The notes beneath the pieces were generated by a model. It searched no databases. It saw nothing but the letters and a program-made list of their open reading frames with translations, and was not told where the DNA came from. The position numbers and the translations under genes are program-made. A stretch of 64,000 nt of DNA. It comes from Arctopsyche grandis. Lineage: Eukaryota > Arthropoda > Insecta > Trichoptera > Hydropsychidae. The stretch lies in contig NC_135362.1 in assembly GCF_051622035.1 (NCBI RefSeq), positions 9,117,501 through 9,181,500 of the forward strand. The letters are read 5' to 3'. This document shows positions 23,501 to 35,615 of the stretch, in pieces; within the stretch, counting starts at the first letter, position 1, and each line of letters begins with the position of its first letter.

Positions 23501-26240
23501 TTCAATCTTACTTTTGAATGTATAATACATATGTACATATAGATGTACATATGTACTGCTGACATTAAACTGACACACTGAGGGAGCTTATAATAAAATA
23601 TAATTGTACATATATGTATGAATGTCAACAGTGGCATATCAATTAAATGGGGGGCCCCAGGCGCATTTTAAATTTGAGGCCCCCACTTCAGTAAAAAAAA
23701 ATTCTATCATCGTTTTTTACTATGATTTTCAGTATATCATTTTTCATCAGAATTTTACACAACCATATTTATTTATTTATTTATTATATGTACTTAAACA
23801 CTAAGAGTTTTTGGAGTACTTTATGGGTACTTACATATATACAAAAAGAGGTGGAATCATACTTGCATAATATTAAATTATAATTTAATAAAAATATAAA
23901 AGTCAACCAAGGAAATTATTAATAACAATTTTATTATACAAATTTTCAAATTGAGTAAGAATCAAATTGTAAAAGTTAAAATAAAATAACAGATTGAACA
24001 CAATAGTATGTTCAATCTTATGTTTATGAATCTTCAATGTTATGCTTAATAATAAGCTTAACAAATAACCAAGTTAAACAAATTATTACATGAAATTATG
24101 ATGGAATTAACGAAATTGACAAATTGACATAAATACAGATAGGGTAAATTACAAAAAAAAAACTCAAATTAAATAAATAAAATAATTAAAATAAGTAATA
24201 TTGTATATTTTGGTAAAAAAGGTCTATTTCGGGGTATGATAAACCGCCGCTGTATGTATGTACATACATAATATATATGTACATACGTATTTATTGGTAA
24301 TATCAATAGTTCTGGATAATTTCTTTATCAAAAATCTATCTACCTATATTGTTTTCTAATACTGATTAGATGACAATCTCTATAATGATACTATAATCTA
24401 CGGTATAAGCATGCTTACGTAGTTCAATTGATATATTATTAAATAATGCTGACCTATCAACATAATTTGTAATGCTTTCAAAGAAGATTAAATCAATCTA
24501 CGTATAATATAAACATAAATATTTACCCTAATTTTACTATTCAGATACAACACGAATATTATTTGCAACATGGTGGATCTTTATAACTTTACTGTCAGCT
24601 TTTTACACTGCCAATTTGACTGCTTTTCTCACCCTGTCCAAGTTCACGCTATCCATTAACGAGCCTGATGATCTGGTCAGTAAAAATAACAAATGGATGG
24701 CAAAGAAAGGCAGCGCAGTAGAATACGTAGTCACTAATGTGAGTATATTTACTTGTTTACATATTCAAAAATGAATTATCATCGGCCAGTTTTAAATTTG
24801 CGTTGAATCATTTTACGTACATATAATGTGTGTACAATGTACATATGTAGTTTGAGTTGATGTTTATCCTCAATTTCGCCGTTTGTCCACTTTGCATGTC
24901 CGATCGACACGCTCTAATGGTGGAATACCGTTCGATGTGTGTAAAATAACATTTTTCCTACTATCAATAGGTGTGTAAATACAAAAAAATGTGTTTGCAC
25001 GGCGGCGTCCTCACGAAGGACCCTCTTTAGTATGTCGCGAGTCGTTTTGTTGAAATCATTCATGAATTTTTTATTTGATTGCTTTTTGAAAAATGACCCT
25101 TTTCGCCTGACAAACGAGGAAAATGTTTGTATTTCATAAAAGAAAAAAGACTAAAATAGTATATTTCATTTTAAAAATATACATATGACAAAGTGTGTAG
25201 CAATATATGTGTGTATATTTTGCATTTTAGCTAATAATGTTTTGAAATATCATTTGTTAACAGTCAAATGAACCTCTTTACAAGTTGAATGATATGGTTC
25301 AGAAAAAGCTTGGAGTATTTCAATCGGATTCCAAAGACATCGGTTACTTGCCATTCATTCAAGCTGATTATGTTTATGTACGAGACAAGCCTGCCGTTGA
25401 GCACCTCATGTATAATGATTACAAAAATAAAACAAAACACAACATTGAAGAGAAAAATAGATGCACCTACGTAACAACAACAAAAGTATTCATGAAAAGG
25501 GCTAGAGCTTTTGCTTATCCAACAAACAGCAATCTGCATTACCTTTTTGATCCTGTGTATGTTAATTTTAATACTTACATTTGTATATAATTAAATTAAA
25601 GAGCCTCGTTTAAATCATAAACGCTTTTGTAAATGAAAACTGTGAGAAATAGATAATAATTCTTTTTTTTTTTGTATGCAGACTTCTCTCACTGGTTCAA
25701 TCGGGCATAATAAGTTTTAAAATGAGATATGACTTGCCCGCTAACCAAATCTGTCCATTGAATCTAAAGTCAAATGAAAGACGTCTAAGAAACAGTGATT
25801 TAGCAATGACATACCTGTTAGCTGGATTCGGCATAGTGATGTCAATGCTTGTTTTCATATTTGAAGTATTTTGAATGCAATATAATATTAAATAAACATA
25901 TGTACTACAGTAAGATCTGTTTAAATTAAATTATCGTTTTCTATTTTAGGTTTTTCTTAAGAATTGGAAGCGCATATGTACCCATTCCTTCGTTAAAAAA
26001 TTCGAGCGTTTTGAAGCAAATGAGGAAAAGTCTCCGACTTCAAAAATTGATAAACTTTCTCCTGGTCCTCCGCCGTATCAATCTATTTTCGGTGAAACAT
26101 ACGAATCCGTTTACAACAGTGGTGGAAAGCGACAAAATATCAACGGAAGAGAATACTGGGTTTTGAAACTACCGAATGGTGATACGAGACTAATACCCGT
26201 CCGAACTCCGTCAGCGTTCTTATTTCAATACACGACATGA
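20592..26240 (+). CDS. Ir76b: Ionotropic receptor co-receptor, Ir76b-like
   Basis: Eight exons: 20592-20673, 21692-21780, 21853-22038, 22124-22460, 24545-24738, 25264-25556, 25682-25865, 25950-26240, closing to 551 aa plus TGA. There is no long amino-terminal domain. S1 begins near residue 50 (LKVGTIENYPLSYTIR). M1 is about 173-194 (VWYLILVSVIIFGPFIYIAV). The pore loop and M2 are about 235-262 (TWWIFITLLSAFYTANLTAF). S2 follows, and M3 is about 434-456. The carboxy tail is about 90 aa. The short length and the TANLTAFLTLSKFTL motif fit Ir76b, which pairs with tuning IRs in amine, salt and amino-acid sensing on dendrites. Intron 3 appears to be GC-AG (22039). Intron 1 holds two tandem Helitrons and intron 4 two MITEs. 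The IR assignment is firm; the Ir76b orthology is an inference. Confidence 0.85.
20700..20915 (+). mobile_element. Helitron, family A, first of a tandem pair
   Basis: A (20699) then TCTAATATATAATTTCG; CTAG at 20912-20915 then T. Short form without minisatellite. It lies in intron 1 of the ionotropic receptor, and the next copy starts at the very next base. Confidence 0.88.
20916..21499 (+). mobile_element. Helitron, family A, second of a tandem pair
   Basis: Begins TCTAATATATAATTT directly after the CTAG of the preceding copy and ends AATAG (a changed CTAG) before T. The interior (21060-21330) is a TTCAGTTCCGG-type minisatellite of about ten units. Head-to-tail junctions without spacer are known for Helitrons. 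Confidence 0.85.
22966..23410. mobile_element. piggyBac-type MITE in a receptor intron
   Basis: TTAA at 22962-22965 and 23411-23414 flank inverted ends GAGGGCTG and CAGCCCTC. It is 445 bp and highly similar to 5537-6065. A longer flanking direct repeat (about 35 bp starting TTAATTTGTATTTATG, at 22921 and 23411) extends beyond the TTAA. Confidence 0.85.
23629..24252. mobile_element. hAT-like miniature element
   Basis: It starts CAGTGGCATATC and ends GATAAACCGCCGCTG, with a related end at 6150-6173. The GGGGGCCCC motif is near the left end. The flanking 8 bp do not match convincingly. A TTTA microsatellite lies inside (23766-23785). Confidence 0.5.
24739..25263. other. Intron 5 of the ionotropic receptor
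   Basis: Unremarkable AT-rich intron sequence with a normal GTGAGT donor and a TTAACAG acceptor. No repeat recognised. Confidence 0.5.
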
Positions 26241-26455
26241 AGCAATATTAATGTCCAATAGAATGATTCATTTCTCGTTCAAAATATTATTCTTAAATGT
26301 TTAATTTATTTCTTATTGTTACACAGCATTTAAAGTACGATATAAAAGTATTAGTAAGTGTATTTTGAGTGAATACATATGTATGTGATAAGCTTTTGTA
26401 GAAAATTTTTAAATGCAAAATAATGGAGTTATAGCTTTATTTATTTAGTATTTTT

Positions 26456-26461
26456 AATAAA
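26456..26461 (+). terminator. Poly(A) signal for the ionotropic receptor
   Basis: AATAAA about 215 nt after the stop codon, the first canonical hexamer in the 3' region. A second AATAAA follows near 26518. Confidence 0.5.
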
Positions 26462-26817
26462 TACATAAATATAATATTTGTTATTAATAGACAGGGTCGT
26501 TTTAATGTTCTTATATAATAAATTATTTATGTGTAGAATAGAATTGTAGAAGACATAGTTTAAATATGAAAATATGTAGTTTTAATCACTGAATTATTTG
26601 AAATGTTCGTGGTTGCACTTTAAAACTATATTTAGATATGTATGTAGTTACAAAAAAAACCTCACAATTCTAATTGATAAAATGTTGTCATTTTCTTCAT
26701 TGAATACAAAATATATGCACATCCTAAAATATTGTATTTATTTTATTGTATAGTAAATAAGAAATAAGGATTCAAATTAATTTTAATAAAATGGGTAAAG
26801 CAATAGTTAAATATACA

Positions 26818-27262
26818 CAGGGCTTTTCTTGGAAAAAGGTGCCGGAACTAACTTCTTGTTAAGTTTTTATTGCAAAAGATTATATTCAAATTATATGTAT
26901 TATATAGAATATTCGTTTGAAACATAAAAAAATGTTGATATAAAAAGGGGTAAACGGATTACTAGTCATATGTGAACCAGTCACAGGACACCCGGTCACA
27001 CGTGATCACCCGTCACACTATAACTGGTCACACCCTAAAACTGGTCACACCCTGAAATCGGTCACGAGAAAACTGGTTGACCGATTTTAGGGTGTGACCA
27101 GTTTTCTCGTGACCAGTTTTATTGTGACGGGTGATCACGTGTGACCGATCTAGAGCGACCAGTTATCCTGTAACCGGTTCACATTTGACTAGTAATCATC
27201 GAACCATAAAAAGGTGTCGAAACGCTGTACCACCGTGTTACATGAGAAAATAAAAAGCACTG
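26818..27262. mobile_element. hAT-type MITE carrying a foldback insertion
   Basis: The ends CAGGGCTTTT and AAAAAGCACTG are imperfect inverted repeats. Both ends adjoin an AAAAAGGTG(C/T)CG motif seen in many insect hAT MITEs. The flanking octamers match weakly (about 5 of 8). The foldback at 26957-27197 sits inside it. Confidence 0.5.
26957..27197. mobile_element. Foldback MITE, almost fully palindromic
   Basis: It starts GATTACTAGTCA and ends TGACTAGTAATC, and the two halves pair along most of the 241 bp. The arms repeat short motifs such as ACTGGTCACACCCT and TGACCAGTTTT. No coding. Confidence 0.8.
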
Positions 27263-27563
27263 CATATAAGTATTTACATTTGAAAAAAGAGCTCCAATGA
27301 AATCTAGGCTATTAAATTTTCTATTTGGGTTTCTGTTTTTAATAATTTATCAATTCGATGTAAGGTCTGTTCATACCTATCCAGCACGACCCGAATCCTG
27401 CAAGTATGGACAGTATTCTTTAGTACATTATATATGGACGCGCATGAATGCGTTAATGCGCATGCGCGAATGGAGTATGAATACGTCCATATAATGTACC
27501 AAAGAATACTATCCGCACTTGCATGACATCTGCAGGATACGGGTCGTGCTGGATAGGTATGAA
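27191..27563 (+). repeat. Outside copy of a 373-bp duplicated segment
   Basis: It is nearly identical to 27895-28268 inside the neighbouring hAT element. It contains the right end of the 26818-27262 MITE, about 100 bp of unique sequence, and a small MITE starting GGTCTGTTCATACC (27364). It ends in GGTATGAA, which is also the hAT target duplication. Confidence 0.85.
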
Positions 27564-28498
27564 TAAAGTGACCATACGTCCCGTTTTGAACGGAACCGTT
27601 CCGTTTTTAGGTAGCCTGTCCCGTTGTCCCCAAGCACAGCTTCGGGACATCGAAATATCCCGTTTTCAAAAAGAGAGTATAGTTATTGAATTATTATATA
27701 TATATATCGAATAATTATTGAATACATTTTATGCCTGCCCGGAACTAATTCACCCGTAGAAAGAGTCTTTTCACAGATGAACAAGTTGTGGACGACCGAA
27801 AAAACACAATTGCAGTTCTTAAAGCGATGTTGTTAATTAAAATCAATTTTAAGAAATCCTGCCAAGAATTTCATTCTTATTTAAAAGCAAACCCAGTAAT
27901 CATCGAACCATAAAAAGGTGTCGAAACGCTGTACCACCGTGTTACATGAGAAAATAAAAAGCACTGCATATAAGTATTTACATTTGAAAAAAGAGCTCCA
28001 ATGAAATCTAGGCTATTAAATTTTCTATTTGGGTTTCTGTTTTTAATAATTTATCAATTCGATGTAAGGTCTGTTCATACCTATCCAACACGACCCGCAA
28101 TCCTGCAAGTGCGGATAGTATTCTTTGGTACATTATATGGACGTATTCATACTCCATTCGCGCATGCGTATTTACGCATTCATGCGCGTCCATATAGAAT
28201 GTACTAAAGAATACTGTCCGTACTTGCAGGACACCTGCAGGATACGGGTCGTGCTGGATAGGTATGAATAGACCTTAATACTTAAGAAAATTTGTTCATC
28301 AGAAAAATATAAAACAACATAATTTTTTTATATTTATATTATTCATTCCTGTTCTTTTCTTTACTTCATCAACATTCTTGTTCTTTTCATTAATAAATAA
28401 AAACTATGAAAAAATACACGTTTTCTTGAATACACATACTATTACGTAAAAAATGGTTAGATGTCCCATTTTGAGGACAAAAATAAATGGTCACATTA
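27564..28498 (+). mobile_element. hAT element with transposase remnant and captured flank
   Basis: The ends TAAAGTGACCAT and ATGGTCACATTA are inverted. The octamer GGTATGAA stands on both sides (27556-27563 and 28499-28506), a perfect hAT target duplication. From 27732 to 27895 it codes for the dimerisation end of a hAT transposase (GTNSPVERVFSQMNKLW, then, one frame over, LKAMLLIKINFKKSC), so a frameshift divides the fragment. From 27895 to 28268 it holds a copy of its own left flank. Confidence 0.85.
27895..28268 (+). repeat. Inside copy of the 373-bp segment, with inverted MITE core
   Basis: It matches 27191-27563 from AGTAATCATCGAACC through GGTATGAA. The small MITE (28068-28274) has its central part in the opposite orientation to that of the outside copy. 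In one the loop reads GGACGCGCATGAATGCG and in the other GGACGTATTCATACTCC. Confidence 0.85.
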
Positions 28499-28942
28499 GG
28501 TATGAACAGACCTGTACTGGTTTGTTTATTACTTCATATTCATACGATATTTAACATTGGAAATCCAACTAGTATAGATATTAAATATTTTGTAATATTA
28601 ATATTACCGAAAGGTGGACTGTAAATAATTCTATATTAAACACACATTCTTTGGCCGTCAATAGGTTCTTTGGCTGTCAATAGGTTCTTTGGCTGTCAAT
28701 AGGTTCATTTGGAATCGCGACGGCTGTGGGTAGACTCATTTTTATTATTATTCAAATGAAGCATTTTTATTTTAACTACTTGGCATATTTCAGCATGATC
28801 TACATATTTCGACTTTATAATATAAATAATCATTAATAAAATGACGACATATACTAAATACTGCATGATGAATAATTTTACTTGTTGCCACACAAGAGAA
28901 ACGCGGATGACAGGTGTATATGCGTTGGCAACACTTTCCAAA

Positions 28943-31900
28943 ATGTCACCACGTCTTAAACTTTCGTCCTGTGTTGTTAAGGTAAATATTACACGTTTTT
29001 GTCAATTAACGCGTGTTTTAATCAAAAAGAATAAATTTTCCTGATATTTTTTATATAATTAATCGAAATAATGATACTTTTACGTCATCGTTTGATATAA
29101 AGTAACCTCACGCCACATATGCCGTGCCCTAATTTTATTGACATTTTTCAACACTTAATATGTTTACATGCTAATTAATTGTATTTTTGTCTTCGTTTTT
29201 ATAAACCTATACTCACCATATGACCTATGAGTTCATCCGTTGACCCAAAATCACTTTCCAATTGTAGAGACTGTCTAAACTTGAGACAGAAGCAAGCCAT
29301 GGTTGTCTCTTCGGTTTGATGTACGATAGTACATTACTGATCGTCGGATATTCTTTAGAATTCGAAGAAGAATCCAATACAATCACGTACAAAGATCTAC
29401 AACTTAATTTCCCGAGCGATACCGAACTTTACGGTGTTGTGAAATTTGGCGAAGATGCGTCCGAGAGCAGTATAAGAAGCATTTTGCAGGTATTTATTTT
29501 TTTATTCTATAATTAATAGTAGCCACGTGTTTTTCTCAGTACAATTTGCTTTTAGAATGTCGACGCAACGGACAATCCTTTAATTTTGACGTCGAATCAA
29601 GGCTGCTTCAAGGCACATTTTCTAATTCACGATCGCCTTGAAGAGACTCAATATGAAGTGGTTTCAGAAGAGGATCTTTGGAAACAGTTCATTCACATAC
29701 GGCTTAAAACTACACTGCCGCTATTTTGTGAGGTTACAAGCAATGGCGTCAAAGAAGCTATACAGTCTAAAAGAAAAAAGGTGCAGCTATTTCCCATTTT
29801 TAATCTTATAAAATTTTCTATATTTATATTGACGATTTGTTATGTATTTTTAGATAGCGGCAGGACAAGTTTCGTTCCATTTTCCAGGAACAAAAATTTA
29901 TTTAGTTGGAGGCGAAATCGAAGCAGATATAAACGGATTAGATGGAAATGCATCCGTAGAAGATTTACTAACTGAAACATTATCAGAACAATTATCTAAA
30001 AAGAAGAGAAGGAATTGTCCTGATATTGTATGTATAATAATATCTTCTTCAAATAATCGTTTTATGTATCAATTTTTAACATAAGTCATTCCATATTTCA
30101 GAATGTTATTCCTGTCAATTTAATATTCAAGACTTCAAGGGATTCCATATCTGAAAAATTGATTAAAACTGCTGTAAAAATGATGTCGACTCAAGGAAAT
30201 CGTGCGTTGAAGCTATTATTGATTTTGAATACTATTAATGTTAAATTTTAAACTAAAAATAGGTATATTTACAGCCGCTTATTGTATCAAATTGCCCATA
30301 AATATTGATGTACTGACGTTGGCCCACCTAAGTACAAAATTAGTGCCTCTTTACAATGTGCTTTTGGAGAGTGCTTGCAAATCTCTTAGGTTATTAGAAC
30401 AAAATTTATTGGAACAATTAGGCAAGTATAACATTCATATTTGTATTTAAAAGAATATTTTTGTTTCAATACTTAATATGAACTGTCATTTTAAAGGACA
30501 AGAAGGCATTGGCGACGGTGCTGGTTTGAAAATTCCAGACACATTTCACTTTTTACCAGAAAACTGCGGATACTTCTTTTCTCAAATTATTCCGAGAGAG
30601 GTGACCGATGATGCTACAGGTTTGCATTATTAAATGTCATGTAAATGTCTTTGATTTTTATGAAATAATTAACGACGCTACTTGGTCTGTAGAGTCTCAT
30701 CGGAAATCTTTACACAAATTGCTGGCTCTTCCGAGCTTATGGCCTTGCTTTAAAAGAGGAAACGCATATCCTTTCGATAAAATTTCACCCGATGGATTGC
30801 TTATAAACCCTCACGAGGCGATCTTTGCGAAAGTTGGCGCGAAACCGGACTCCAGAATCGCCATAGTTAGAGGATTCTATACGTATCATCATTATATGCA
30901 AGATCAGTTTGACGACGATGGCTGGGGCTGTGCTTATAGATCCCTTCAAACCCTATGCTCGTGGTTTAGGTAATTATAAATTGTATAAAATATCATGTAA
31001 TTACAAAAACATGCTTACATTTTGTGTGTCTTTTTTAGATTTCAAGGATATACCGATAAACCAATTCCGACCCATAAACAAATCCAGCAATGTTTGGTGA
31101 AAATCGGCGATAAAATGTCATCATTTGTCGGCTCAAAGCAATGGATCGGATCGACCGAAGTGTCCTTCTGTTTAGAATCGTTGTTTTCAGTTCAATCGAA
31201 GATAATTTTTGCCAATTCTGGAAGTGAACTTCAAAGCTATGCGCAAGAATTGTTATTCCACTTTCAAAAACATGGTTCTCCCATTATGATAGGTTTGTTT
31301 ATTTGATTTGATTTTATGTGTGTGTTTTATAGACATGGTTCTGCAAAAAGAATACAATTCACACGAGTAATATGTATGCATTTTGACAACTACGACTTAT
31401 TGATATGAAACATATCGATTTTTAATATGCATGTGTATCTACACATATACTACACATTTCAAGTGTACATTTCGATTTGAACATACTAGTTTATTCATAC
31501 ACGAACCAATCTGGCCAGAAAAATTCACAGCACGTGTTTTTTTATCCTTGTATGTCTAGGTTTAACAGTGATTCCTCTATTTGAAGAAATGTAGAAGAAA
31601 CTTGTCGAAATACTAAGATTGTACTAATTAATAAATGCCCTTTCCAGCTGGAAACCACGTACATGTGCAGGGCATACGATTTGCTGTTGTTGCGCCTTTA
31701 GTATACACAAAAGAACAAATTGACAAACAAACTACAATGTAGTCTGTTCATGCACAAACTATTATTTTTTATTTTTTTAATGTATACAGGAAGGCCTAAC
31801 AGTTAACCCTAATGCGCCTTCCTAGCCAGAAACATTGTACATTTGGTACAAGTATTATACAAAGTAAATACATATCAATTAACATTCACAGATACATTAA

Positions 31901-33519
31901 TGGTCAGATTTGTAAATTTGCAGCATTTCATACAATTCCGCGAAAGTCAAGATTGCTGAAAACTCGAGATTTGCCAGAAAATAGGGAAGGTTGTCAATTT
32001 GTTGGAACTGTTTTATTGAAAATCAGATAAATCGGCAAACGATCGACCTGGAGTCACATGTCCAAGGTCTGGCCAGCAGAAACCAGTGGGATTTGAACCC
32101 GTGACCACTCTGTTCAAAGCATTATATGCTAACCACTAGTTTATTTTGCTGATAAGGCATAAGTTTGAGTATTCTCAATCGTTTCTCCCATTCTTTATTC
32201 AATCAATCATGCACACTCGTCTAATAGATTGCTCCAACGCGATGAGCGTGCTATACAGATTAAGAATTGTTATTTTTATTTATTATTTAAGCACGTATAC
32301 ACCCATTTATTAAACACGACATCTATCATCAAACGATTAGCAACCACATACACATATTTGGAGCATTTTTACAATAAGCGTAAATCGAAATGCTGAATAA
32401 TTCGAATTTTGCCAAAGGAATAGGACAGGGTTGCAAATTTGTTGGAACCGTTTCAATGAAATCAGATAAATTGGCGAATTATGATAGGAAACGATCGACC
32501 TTAGGAGTCACAAATCCAAGGACTGGCCAGCAGAAACCAGTGGGATTTGAACCCGTGACCACTTTGTTCAAAGCATTATATGCTAACCAGTAGTATATTC
32601 TGCTGCTATGACGAAGATCGAATAAAACCGGTTCTGCTTGATACGTTTCGGTGATATGTACTGTTGTATATGTATGTAGTATGAATTGATTGTGTCGGTT
32701 ACTGCTGTTACATATATATTACGGAACATATAAAACATATCCAAGGTCTGGCGAGCAGTATACGGGATATAACCTGTGACAAAGCATTACATGCTAACCA
32801 TTGATCAATTGGGTTGCAATGTTTTTAATGTTAGCAGAAACAGAAATTACATCAAAGTTGTACTGTGGTTTCCATAGGATTTCCCTATTGAATAACCGGC
32901 GTTTTGACTACTAAAAGTTTCATGCGACACCTGGTAAGTATATTTGAAGATAGCTTTTGACTGCTTGCACTTGAACTGAAACCAATAGTTCGTGTATAAA
33001 CAAACTACTATGCTCATGAACGAACCAGAGTGGAAATTTGATTTTTAAATGCTTTTTATTATTACGAAATTATGTTCACAATACATTTTATATCTATTTT
33101 AATAGCTACTGATCTACTGTTCATTTTCTTTTTTACATTTTAATTTAATTTGGTTAGTAATCATAGTATTATATTATTCTAATGTTAATGTATAGCATAA
33201 TAGGAATAAAAAGAGCTCAAAAACCTATTTACAATTCTTATAAATAGTGGGGACACTTGCACTGTAACTTAGATGTGTATTAATCAACTAAATGATTTAA
33301 ATTTTAGGTGGTGGAGTGTTAGCTCACACTATACTCGGTGTAGAATATTGTACCGAATCTGGTGAAACGCGCTATTTAATCCTCGATCCTCATTACACTG
33401 GACACGAGGATTTGGGCACTGTCGTAAGCAAGGGATGGTGCAGTTGGAAGACGAACGACTTTTGGAACAAAACCGCTCACTACAATCTGTGTCTGCCGCT
33501 CACCAAACCGTGCGTTTGA
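28943..33519 (+). CDS. UFSP2: Ufm1-specific protease 2
   Basis: Ten exons: 28943-28981, 29268-29489, 29556-29780, 29854-30027, 30102-30201, 30275-30421, 30497-30619, 30693-30969, 31039-31292, 33308-33519, closing to 590 aa plus TGA. The carboxy half is a clear C78-family cysteine protease. The catalytic Cys is about residue 423 in [12 protein letters not shown]; Asp547 and His549 are in LDPHYTG. YHHYMQD, KQWIGS and [12 protein letters not shown] are also conserved. UFSP2 matures UFM1 and removes it from targets, mostly at the ER. The amino half is divergent, as in other insects. Intron 6 is GC-AG (G at 30421, then GCAAGT). The last intron is 2 kb and full of SINEs and a LINE tail. Exon 5 to 6 splicing (donor GTGCGT) is the least certain junction. 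Confidence 0.9.
31782..32152 (-). mobile_element. SINE in the last UFSP2 intron
   Basis: Minus orientation: the AGGAAGG tail motif lies at the low end and the tRNA-like head, with GGATTTGAACCCGTGACC on the plus strand, near 32090. It ends at the head CAGCA motif. Confidence 0.75.
32380..32606 (-). mobile_element. SINE, 3'-truncated copy
   Basis: The head (TTTGAACCCGTGACCAC on the plus strand) and the core with TTTGTTGGAACCGTTTCA are present, but the AGGAAGG end is lacking. It is followed by the GATACGTTTCGGTGATAT repeat also seen at 47540 and 50540. Confidence 0.7.
33038..33245 (-). mobile_element. Jockey LINE 3' tail
   Basis: Reverse complement of the 3' untranslated end at 19940-20135: TTTTTAAATGCTTTTTATTA through GAGCTCAAAAACCT. 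Strongly 5'-truncated. Confidence 0.75.
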
Positions 33520-35299
33520 TGATAGTTCACGAAGGCGGCTTTCTGTATAATATTAATTTGCATTTATATTATAATAATTATTGCATATAAAAAACAGATA
33601 CATATTTCATAGACCTCATTGGACATTCTACTGCCTTTCGATGAATTAATATGTAATACGGTGCTTAGTAAACTGCCAATAACATTTACGCATGGAGGAC
33701 TATGACTTATATAATGTTAGCGTACTTTTAATATTTTTTTTCTTTTTTTCCACGTGATTTTTTTCCAATATTTGTACGTGTATATGTATGTAATTGTGGA
33801 TATTGTCCCAATTTTCATTATTTATTTAATTAGCACATTTGCTTTTGGTCGGGTTAGGTTAAATTTAATTTAATTTAGAAATGTATTTTTGATGCTACGT
33901 ACATATGTATATGAATATTCTTTTAACATACAACACAGGACGATTGTTTTTAGACAGTGATGCGATAATATAGTATGCATTCTAGGGAGACGTTTAAGTG
34001 TTGTATAATTGTTATTATTTTTTATCAAAAACATGTAGTATTTTTCGTAGAAGCATTTACCGACAATTATACGAACGAATTGATGAATTCAAACACTTGA
34101 ATATTTCAACAGATTGCGTACTATAATATCGACACATTTGAAATGAATTTGCTATATATATATATAATGTATGAAGAAAAGAATACAAATTTTACAAAAA
34201 CTAAACGTTTTATCGAGGTCTTTTATTTGTCTTCTACTGTTATTTTTGGAGCTGTTAAAACTGAATTTCAATGGAAAGAAATCTCTCGTCGAATCTATTC
34301 ATCATATTGACGTTGGATTTTCACTTTCGAAAACTCTCACGTTCGCCGAACGCAAATTACACCCCGGAAAAGTTTTCGCTTTTCAATGCCAAGTTTGCGC
34401 ATTCATACATACGTGTGAGCCTGAAATTATCGTCCCATATACATACGTATATTATACATGTGGATATTTATACAAAATATCATATTTCGCATTAAAATCT
34501 TAATTTGCCGAGACCGCGGAAAATTTACGACCGTTTTACGCGATCGTAATTTAGATTTTCGCTCGACGAAAATATTTTTGCGCATCGCTCGGGGCCTGGA
34601 CCCCAATTTGGAATCACGAAATTTATAATTGACTCTGTGGAAACTGGTTTCATTTTTTTATTTATATAAATACATTATGATATTAAACTAAATAACAAAA
34701 ATTCGTTTATTTTATCGAGGTAAGCCAGTTATCAATGGAATTTTTGTTATTAATCCACAAGAATAGTCGAAATATGATTTTTCTAAGTGGAATTTTATTT
34801 AATTCTCATATAAAGACAATTTAATATATTGTCCCTATTAATTCAATTCAGATTCGTGTAAATACGAGCATATACTAGTACGAGCTTTTAGCTCGCAATT
34901 TTACCGATTGAAAATTCAGCACACTTCCAATTAACCCTTTTAAACAAAAACAAAAAATAGTGCGGCCAGAACACTATCCCAATAAACATGTTTCAATAGA
35001 AAATACTCGATATAAAATAGTATTAACAGTGGGAAAATATCCCAAATGAAAATACGTACTTTTGACTTTTGATTTGAACTGGACGACTACTTAAATAGAT
35101 TTGAAAGTTGAAAAGTACTACAAATGAAAGATAAAATACCCTATTATAGATTCTAATATTCATTTTGAACAGAAAATTGACAGATTTTGAGACATCGACC
35201 GAACAACACCAAAATGTAGAAAAATCGCGCGATTTAAAAAACATATCTCCGAATATCGAGCTAATCAACATTTTTTATTACCAGATTCGTGTTCACTGG
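33520..35299. other. 3' region of UFSP2 and spacer
   Basis: It starts with the UFSP2 3' untranslated region; the nearest candidate poly(A) signal that I see is ATTAAA at 34682-34687, so the transcript may end earlier with a variant signal. A GC-richer stretch at 34300-34620 has no repeat signature. A 110-codon ATG ORF (34171-34503) has no recognisable features. Confidence 0.4.
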
Positions 35300-35482
35300 G
35301 CATAGATTTATAAGGAAAGTCATATCTCATCAGATAAAATTGGCAAACTCTGGTAAGAATCGATCGACTTGGACTCACAAACATCCAAATCTAACTAGCA
35401 GTATATTAAAGATTAGCCCGGGATCGAACCCAATAATCTCTTGGTGCCAAACATAAACGTTACCACTGAGTTATACTGCTTA
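35300..35482 (-). mobile_element. SINE, first of a tandem pair
   Basis: It includes the core block (GATCGACTTGGACTCAC) and the head with GGGATCGAACCCAAT on the plus strand and the A-box complement CCACTGAGTTATACTGCT. Confidence 0.7.
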
Positions 35483-35615
35483 AATATCCAAGTCTGACCA
35501 GCAGCATTACATACATACTCAGAATAAATTCTTTTCAATCGAGGTCAACTCACAGAGTTGAACCCGGCGCCTCTCGGTGCTAGGCAAATGCCCAACCACC
35601 GAGTCATGCTGCTGG
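35483..35615 (-). mobile_element. SINE head, second of a tandem pair
   Basis: It abuts the preceding copy. The head on the plus strand reads GTTGAACCCGGCGCC and ends CACCGAGTCATGCTGCTGG. Confidence 0.65.

Noticed and set aside
28705-28941. A 78-codon minus-strand frame with a membrane helix, divergent from UFSP2
   Set aside because: It begins with TTG and has no ATG before the helix. It would overlap the UFSP2 first exon region exactly, and no family is recognised.
34171-34503. A 110-codon ATG frame after UFSP2
   Set aside because: It lies in the 3' region, has no recognisable domain, and its composition (Leu, Phe, Lys) fits AT-rich DNA.
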